Assembly (NCBI GenBank): GCA_964639525.1
Contig: CAZXDS010000124.1
Location: forward strand, 1-10,324
Direction: 5' to 3'
DNA from: CAZXDS01 sp964639525
GTDB taxonomy: Bacteria > Bacteroidota > Ignavibacteria > Ignavibacteriales > Melioribacteraceae
Length of the DNA: 10,324 nt
Shown here: one piece after another, positions 7,667 to 10,324 of the stretch
Layout of the letters: each line of letters starts with the position of its first letter
Position numbering within the stretch: position 1 is the stretch's first letter
Made by a program: the position numbers and the translations under genes
The notes under the pieces: model-generated
Database searches by the model: none
Seen by the model: only the letters and a program-made list of their open reading frames with translations
What the model was told of the DNA's origin: nothing

Positions 7667-8465
7667 TCTTTGTTTTTTTGGGGTTATTGAGTAATTGTTC
7701 ACTGACTAATCCAAATCTTCTTTCTCTACTTTGAAAATCATTTATTGCATCAATAAAATCAGCACAACCGAAGTTGGGCCACAATAAATCTGTAACATAC
7801 ATTTCTGAATAAGCAATTTGCCATAATAAAAAATTACTTATTCTATATTCACCGCCGCTTCGTATAACTAAATCAGGGTCAGGCATATTTTTAGTGTACA
7901 AATATTTTGAAATTAATTTTTCAGAAATCTCTTCTTGAATAATCCCATTTTTATAATCTTCAGCAATATTTTTAACAGCTAATGTTATTTCACTTCTGCC
8001 GCTATAACTCAGTGCTAAATTGAGAACCATTTTTTGATTATTCTTTGTTTTCAATTCTGCGTCTAATAATTCTTTTTGAACACCATCCGGCAAATTACTA
8101 ATATCGCCGATACAGGTAAGTCGCACATTATTGGTATTTAATTCATCAGTTTCATCTCTTAAACTTTTTACAATCAGCCGCATTAAAGTTGAAACTTCGT
8201 TTTTAGGTCTGTTCCAATTTTCAGTAGAGAATGTATATAATGTTAAATATTTAATCCCCAGATTAGTAGCAACTTGAACAATTGTTCTAACGGTTTCAAT
8301 TCCTTTACGATGCCCGGCTGCACGTGGCAGCATACGCTTTTTTGCCCACCTGCCATTCCCATCCATAATTATTGCAACATGCTGTGGGATGTTACCTGCA
8401 CTTTTACACCGGCTAATATTTTCTAACTCTGATTGAGTTAAATTTTGTTTCAATAGATGACTCAA
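7635..8465 (-). CDS. uppS: Undecaprenyl diphosphate synthase (cis-prenyltransferase)
   Basis: Condenses isopentenyl diphosphates onto farnesyl diphosphate to make C55-PP, the lipid carrier for peptidoglycan and O-antigen. From the TTG at 8465 it is 276 aa. Signatures include HVAIIMDGNGRWAKKR with catalytic Asp35, Asn38 and Arg39, then GHRKGIETV (His52) and LTLYTFSTENWNRP (75-87). The C-terminal block is DPDLVIRSGGEYRISNFLLWQ with Arg202, followed by Glu221. The last 15 or so residues are Lys-rich and probably non-essential, and their DNA also encodes the BamA signal peptide. No ATG precedes the conserved core, so TTG at 8465 or TTG at 8453 must start it. Neither has a clear Shine-Dalgarno, so the start is uncertain. 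It is the first gene of the envelope operon. Confidence 0.95.
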   Translation of the reverse strand: MSHLLKQNLTQSELENISRCKSAGNIPQHVAIIMDGNGRWAKKRMLPRAAGHRKGIETVRTIVQVATNLGIKYLTLYTFSTENWNRPKNEVSTLMRLIVKSLRDETDELNTNNVRLTCIGDISNLPDGVQKELLDAELKTKNNQKMVLNLALSYSGRSEITLAVKNIAEDYKNGIIQEEISEKLISKYLYTKNMPDPDLVIRSGGEYRISNFLLWQIAYSEMYVTDLLWPNFGCADFIDAINDFQSRERRFGLVSEQLLNNPKKTKNAKKLSEQTV

Positions 8466-8470
8466 ATATT

Positions 8471-8514
8471 TTAATATGACTTCACAAAATAAAGGTCAAT
8501 ACAAAAAATGTCAA
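8471..8514 (-). promoter_or_regulatory. Two overlapping sigma70-like promoters for uppS operon
   Basis: On the minus strand TTGACA (8509-8514) is followed after 17 nt by TATTTT (8486-8491). An overlapping second pair is TTGACC (8494-8499), 17 nt, TATTAA (8471-8476). The first predicts a start near 8479 and a leader of about 14 nt. The second predicts a start almost on the uppS TTG codon, which would give a leaderless message. The group's primary sigma factor may prefer other boxes, so this is a consensus match only. Confidence 0.5.
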
Positions 8515-8522
8515 GAATAGTA

Positions 8523-8680
8523 TTTCACTTCAGCGATTCAGAGTCAAAATTTCTGTAACACAGATTAATAATCTGTGTTACAGAAATATGGCAAATTTAA
8601 TCGGAAAAATATTTTTTTATATACTCTTAACGTGTTGTTTTTTGTAATCTTAATTTTGACCCCGAATCGCTGTTTCACTT
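8523..8680. mobile_element. MITE (8531-8672) with 8-bp target duplication
   Basis: A 142-bp non-coding element. Its ends, 8531-8551 and 8652-8672, are inverted repeats matching at 19 of 21 positions. Both begin CAGCGATTC from the outside and end GTCAAAATT. The two mismatches are A/G at repeat positions 10 and 12. The element is flanked exactly by the direct repeat TTTCACTT (8523-8530 and 8673-8680), as expected for an 8-bp target duplication. Inside lie a 39-bp palindrome and an AT-rich stretch with no open frame. It must rely on a transposase elsewhere. Several IS families duplicate 8 bp, and I cannot name the parent. It sits 9 bp upstream of the uppS -35 box and downstream of the lexA cluster. 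Confidence 0.85.
8549..8587. repeat. 39-bp near-perfect palindrome inside the MITE
   Basis: Left arm 8549-8567 and right arm 8569-8587 are perfectly complementary over 19 bp with a single central base (A8568). The core of each arm is CTGTAACACAG or its complement. RNA from either strand would form a very long hairpin. On the minus strand it is followed by TTTGAC, which is only a weak U-tract, so it may act as a poor terminator or an RNA-processing site for transcripts leaving the lexA cluster. It starts within the inner end of the left terminal repeat. Confidence 0.9.
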
Positions 8681-8899
8681 GGTAATTCAATTATAGAAAA
8701 TTTTATTTTACCCGAAATCTTTTTGTTTGTATTAACCTTTAACGGGACTTATACATTACAAATAAAAATTAGTGTCCGATAATTAAAAAAATAAAATGAA
8801 TAATTATAGGCAAAAATAATTATCCGACTTCATGAAGGAATAGTTCATTTTGAAAAGATTAAACTTAAATTATTAAATACTGTAAAGATGAAAAATCTA
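8681..8899. other. AT-rich non-coding gap with one weak inverted repeat
   Basis: Between the MITE and the 3' end of the 134-aa gene I see no credible open frame, tRNA or strong intrinsic terminator. The only structure is an inverted repeat with arms 8774-8785 (GTCCGATAATTA) and 8817-8828 (TAATTATCCGAC), 11 of 12 bp matching across a 31-nt AT-rich loop. A further TAATTAT lies inside the loop at 8801-8807. The arms could be a weak terminator or decayed ends of a small mobile element. No target duplication was found beside them. Confidence 0.5.
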
Positions 8900-9304
8900 T
8901 TAGTTGTATTTTGCCGTTGATTTTGATGTGGGAACTAACCTTATGTTTTTTTTCAATTCCGGACTTAGGTTTTGAATAATTAGATTCACTTTGTTTTTTG
9001 AACCTTCCGGAATGCCAATAAATAATGTAACATTTTTACGTGTATGTTTTGATTGCCGTGATGCGAGGAATTCAATTTTTTTATAAATGTCAGGGTTGTT
9101 TAAGTCATCATTGCTTAGAACTAATCCTATGGCAAATTTATTTTTTTGTTTTCCAACAGCGTCAACCTCATAATTTCCAACCATTGGCGGATTGGGAAGA
9201 TATGTCCCGTATTTTCTGCTTAAAGTTAAATACCCGTTTTTCCAAAATGATTGAATTACGTTATCAACACCCTGTTCAATATTTTTGTATAACTGTGTCA
9301 TCAT
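8900..9304 (-). CDS. Uncharacterised protein, possible degenerate PD-(D/E)XK nuclease-like fold
   Basis: 134 aa, soluble, no signal peptide; I do not recognise the family with certainty. After an N-terminal helix (LYKNIEQGVDNVIQSFWKNG) comes KYGTYLPNPPMVGNYEVDAVGK (31-52). Next is a strand KFAIGLVLS (56-64), a helix IYKKIEFLASRQSKHTRK (73-90) and a strand NVTLFIGIP (91-99). YEVDAVG, then a strand, a helix, and a strand ending in Pro is the order seen in restriction-endonuclease-like folds, with Asp48 as the metal-site candidate. The usual E-x-K on the next strand is replaced by G-L-V (60-62), so a catalytic role is doubtful. The start may be either of two adjacent ATGs (9304 or 9301), with no clear Shine-Dalgarno. 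It lies 5 nt after the WYL-like gene and is third in the lexA cluster. The coding assignment is good but the function is open. Confidence 0.7.
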   Translation of the reverse strand: MMTQLYKNIEQGVDNVIQSFWKNGYLTLSRKYGTYLPNPPMVGNYEVDAVGKQKNKFAIGLVLSNDDLNNPDIYKKIEFLASRQSKHTRKNVTLFIGIPEGSKNKVNLIIQNLSPELKKNIRLVPTSKSTAKYN

Positions 9305-9309
9305 TCAAA

Positions 9310-9558
9310 TTAATTGTAAATTGGTAATATTGGAATAATTGGTGAAAAATGGTGAAACTGTAATACTTTTAAATTATAAATTTTATCATACTCAAATTTT
9401 CTAATTTCATTTGAATAATTTAGTTTCCCATAAATTACTTTTTTACCATATTTATCTCGGCTTAAATAATAAGGCTCAATTACCATTTCTTTTAAGCCGT
9501 AATTAAATCTAACCTTATTTCTGCTTGATATTGCTGCTGCAAATACATTCGATTTCAT
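9310..9558 (-). CDS. Small WYL-like domain protein, no DNA-binding domain
   Basis: An 82-aa protein that seems to be only a WYL-type (SH3-like barrel) domain. The pattern fits the WYL core: FAAAISSRNKVRFNYG (6-21), then VIEPYYLSRDKYGKKVIYG (26-44, with the typical ePyyL and a following Y/G strand), then IRKFEYDKIYNLKVL (52-66, matching R-x-F-x-x-D-x-I). WYL domains elsewhere bind nucleic acid or nucleotide-like ligands and often sit in regulators such as the PafBC DNA-damage factors. Here the usual helix-turn-helix is absent. The ATG lies 8 nt after the lexA stop, and a good Shine-Dalgarno (AGAGGA) overlaps that stop codon, so it should be co-translated with lexA. The family call comes from motif pattern only, and an unrelated small barrel is possible. 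Confidence 0.65.
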   Translation of the reverse strand: MKSNVFAAAISSRNKVRFNYGLKEMVIEPYYLSRDKYGKKVIYGKLNYSNEIRKFEYDKIYNLKVLQFHHFSPIIPILPIYN

Positions 9559-9566
9559 AATATCCT

Positions 9567-10175
9567 CTAAGAGTAACTCCTGTAAACGCCAACTACTTTA
9601 CCAAGTATCGACAATTTTTCGTTTTTGTTTAGTCGTATAGCCGAGTATTTTTCATTTTCCGGCAAAAGTTCAACCATATTTTTAAGCTTATGTAATCTCT
9701 TAACAGTCGCTTCATCGTCAATCATAGCGACTACTATTTCACTATTGTTCGCATCATTTTGGGAATTTACAACTACTATATCATCTTCTAAAATTCCGGC
9801 GTTTATCATACTATCGCCCTTAACACGCAAACCAAAAACATCGCCTCCGTGTGAAATTAAACTTGGATCCACTAATATAGAACCGTCAATATTTTCTTCG
9901 GCAAGAATTGGAGTACCGGCGGCAACGCGACCAATAATAGGAATAACTGTTTTATCTCGATTATCCACAATTTGAATAGTTCTGCTTGTGTTGTTTTCGT
10001 TTAATAAAAATCCTTTTTTTATTAACGCGTCTATATGACGCTTAACTCCAAAAGTGGAAGCAATTCCAAAGTGGCTGCCAATTTCTCTGTAAGTTGGTGG
10101 ATAACCGTTAAATTCTACAAACTCTTGAATAAAGTCAAAAATTTCTTTTTGTCTATCTGTAATTTCTCTGCTCAT
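9567..10175 (-). CDS. lexA: LexA SOS repressor (self-cleaving, S24 family)
   Basis: The 202-aa length is that of E. coli LexA. It represses DNA-damage genes until RecA on single-stranded DNA triggers self-cleavage. Residues 1-65 are the winged helix (MSREITDRQKEIFDFIQEFV, then PPTYREIGSHFGIASTFGVKRHIDALIKKGFL). The cleavage site is Ala86-Gly87 in GRVAAGTP. The catalytic pair is Ser122 in KGDSMINAGI and Lys159 in ATVKRL, three residues beyond their E. coli positions. All parts are intact, so it should be a working repressor. The ATG is preceded by AAAGGGA about 8 nt upstream. Two matching dyads in its promoter point to autoregulation. It heads a cluster with the WYL-like and nuclease-like genes. 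Confidence 0.96.
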   Translation of the reverse strand: MSREITDRQKEIFDFIQEFVEFNGYPPTYREIGSHFGIASTFGVKRHIDALIKKGFLLNENNTSRTIQIVDNRDKTVIPIIGRVAAGTPILAEENIDGSILVDPSLISHGGDVFGLRVKGDSMINAGILEDDIVVVNSQNDANNSEIVVAMIDDEATVKRLHKLKNMVELLPENEKYSAIRLNKNEKLSILGKVVGVYRSYS

Positions 10176-10177
10176 AA

Positions 10178-10197
10178 TAGTGTCCCTTTGTTCACTA
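10178..10197. promoter_or_regulatory. Putative LexA operator 1 (start/ribosome-binding region)
   Basis: TAGTG-N10-CACTA. Read on the minus strand the site is TAGTGAAC, 4 nt, GGACACTA, so one half is TAGTGAAC and the other is partly degenerate. It lies 3 bp upstream of the lexA ATG, covering the predicted start site and the Shine-Dalgarno. It has the same arm sequence and spacing as operator 2, with centres 26 bp apart. LexA binding is inferred from position and repetition. Confidence 0.7.
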
Positions 10198-10199
10198 CA

Positions 10200-10229
10200 A
10201 ATATAGTGAACTATTGAGCACTATGTCAA
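10200..10229 (-). promoter_or_regulatory. lexA promoter, TTGACA-N18-TATATT
   Basis: Read on the minus strand, the -35 box TTGACA (10224-10229) is a perfect sigma70 consensus. The -10 box TATATT lies at 10200-10205 after 18 nt. The predicted start is near 10192, giving a leader of about 17 nt. One operator dyad fills the spacer and overlaps both boxes, and the other covers the start region, which is the expected layout of a repressed promoter. Confidence 0.75.
10204..10223. promoter_or_regulatory. Putative LexA operator 2 (between -35 and -10)
   Basis: TAGTG-N10-CACTA; in full it reads TAGTGAAC, 4 nt, GAGCACTA. The inner part, GAAC-N4-GAGC, resembles the GAAC-N4-GTTC box of Gram-positive LexA with one half altered, extended by outer TAGTG/CACTA arms. 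The intact halves of the two operators face each other and form an 8-bp perfect inverted repeat, GTTCACTA-N6-TAGTGAAC (10190-10211). Confidence 0.75.
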
Positions 10230-10258
10230 GTGGTTTAAAAAATAATTATATTACAGTT

Positions 10259-10324
10259 ATGAAATTACGACAAGAATATATTGATAGAATAAAGAAATTC
10301 TTCAACAACAAACCTGTCTTAAAA
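10259..10324 (+). CDS. Start of a divergent gene, possibly a MNT-type nucleotidyltransferase (cut by window end)
   Basis: An open frame beginning ATG at 10259 runs for 22 codons to the window edge: MKLRQEYIDRIKKFFNNKPV, then LK. The frame opens 83 nt from the divergent lexA start. A helix followed by KPVLK resembles the N-terminus of small nucleotidyltransferase-domain proteins, in which this is often followed by a YLFGSYARGE-like motif. That motif would lie outside the window, so this is a guess. No convincing Shine-Dalgarno is seen. A TATATT at 10247-10252 is close to the ATG. Confidence 0.4.
   Translation, partial: MKLRQEYIDRIKKFFNNKPVLK

Noticed and set aside
5165..7702. bamA starting at GTG 7702
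   Set aside because: It would put 12 extra polar residues before a normal signal peptide that begins at ATG 7666. It cannot be excluded without protein data.
8549..8587. CRISPR repeat or phage attachment site
   Set aside because: A single palindrome with no repeated units or spacers and no integrase or cas gene nearby. The flanking inverted repeats and target duplication explain it better as part of a MITE.
8549..8587. Strong intrinsic terminator of the lexA cluster
   Set aside because: The hairpin is long, but only TTT follows it on the minus strand and its lower stem is A/T. I keep it only as a possible weak terminator.

Overview
The window looks like chromosome from a low-GC, Gram-negative member of the Bacteroidota/Chlorobiota/Ignavibacteriota group. 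Ignavibacteriota-like is my best guess, but this is inference. The evidence is a fused LpxC-FabZ gene, the gene order uppS-bamA-skp-skp-lpxD-lpxC/fabZ-lpxA, AT-rich sequence, and a complete LexA, which as far as I know most Bacteroidetes lack.

Positions 68-8465 (minus strand) hold one tightly packed envelope-biogenesis operon, transcribed from right to left. UppS makes the undecaprenyl carrier lipid. BamA inserts beta-barrel proteins into the outer membrane. Two Skp/OmpH chaperones escort those proteins across the periplasm. LpxD, LpxC-FabZ and LpxA carry out the first steps of lipid A synthesis. A LipM-like octanoyl/lipoyl transferase follows, coupled to lpxA by a 4-nt overlap. Gaps are 0-38 nt and uppS overlaps bamA. 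Two sigma70-like promoters lie just upstream of uppS.

Positions 8466-8899 are non-coding. They hold the uppS promoters and a compact non-autonomous mobile element (MITE) at 8531-8672. The MITE has 21-bp imperfect terminal inverted repeats, an exact 8-bp target duplication and an internal 39-bp near-perfect palindrome. A second, weaker inverted repeat lies at 8774-8828.

Positions 8900-10175 (minus strand) hold a three-gene cluster: lexA, an 82-aa WYL-like protein with no DNA-binding domain, and a 134-aa protein that may have a degenerate restriction-endonuclease-like fold. The lexA promoter is a textbook TTGACA-N18-TATATT. It carries two copies of TAGTG-N10-CACTA, one between the -35 and -10 boxes and one over the start and ribosome-binding region. 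These look like LexA operators of an extended GAAC-N4-GTTC type. The cluster is therefore probably SOS-regulated, and it is the least ordinary part of the window.

At the right edge a divergent plus-strand gene begins at 10259 and runs out of the window after 22 codons.
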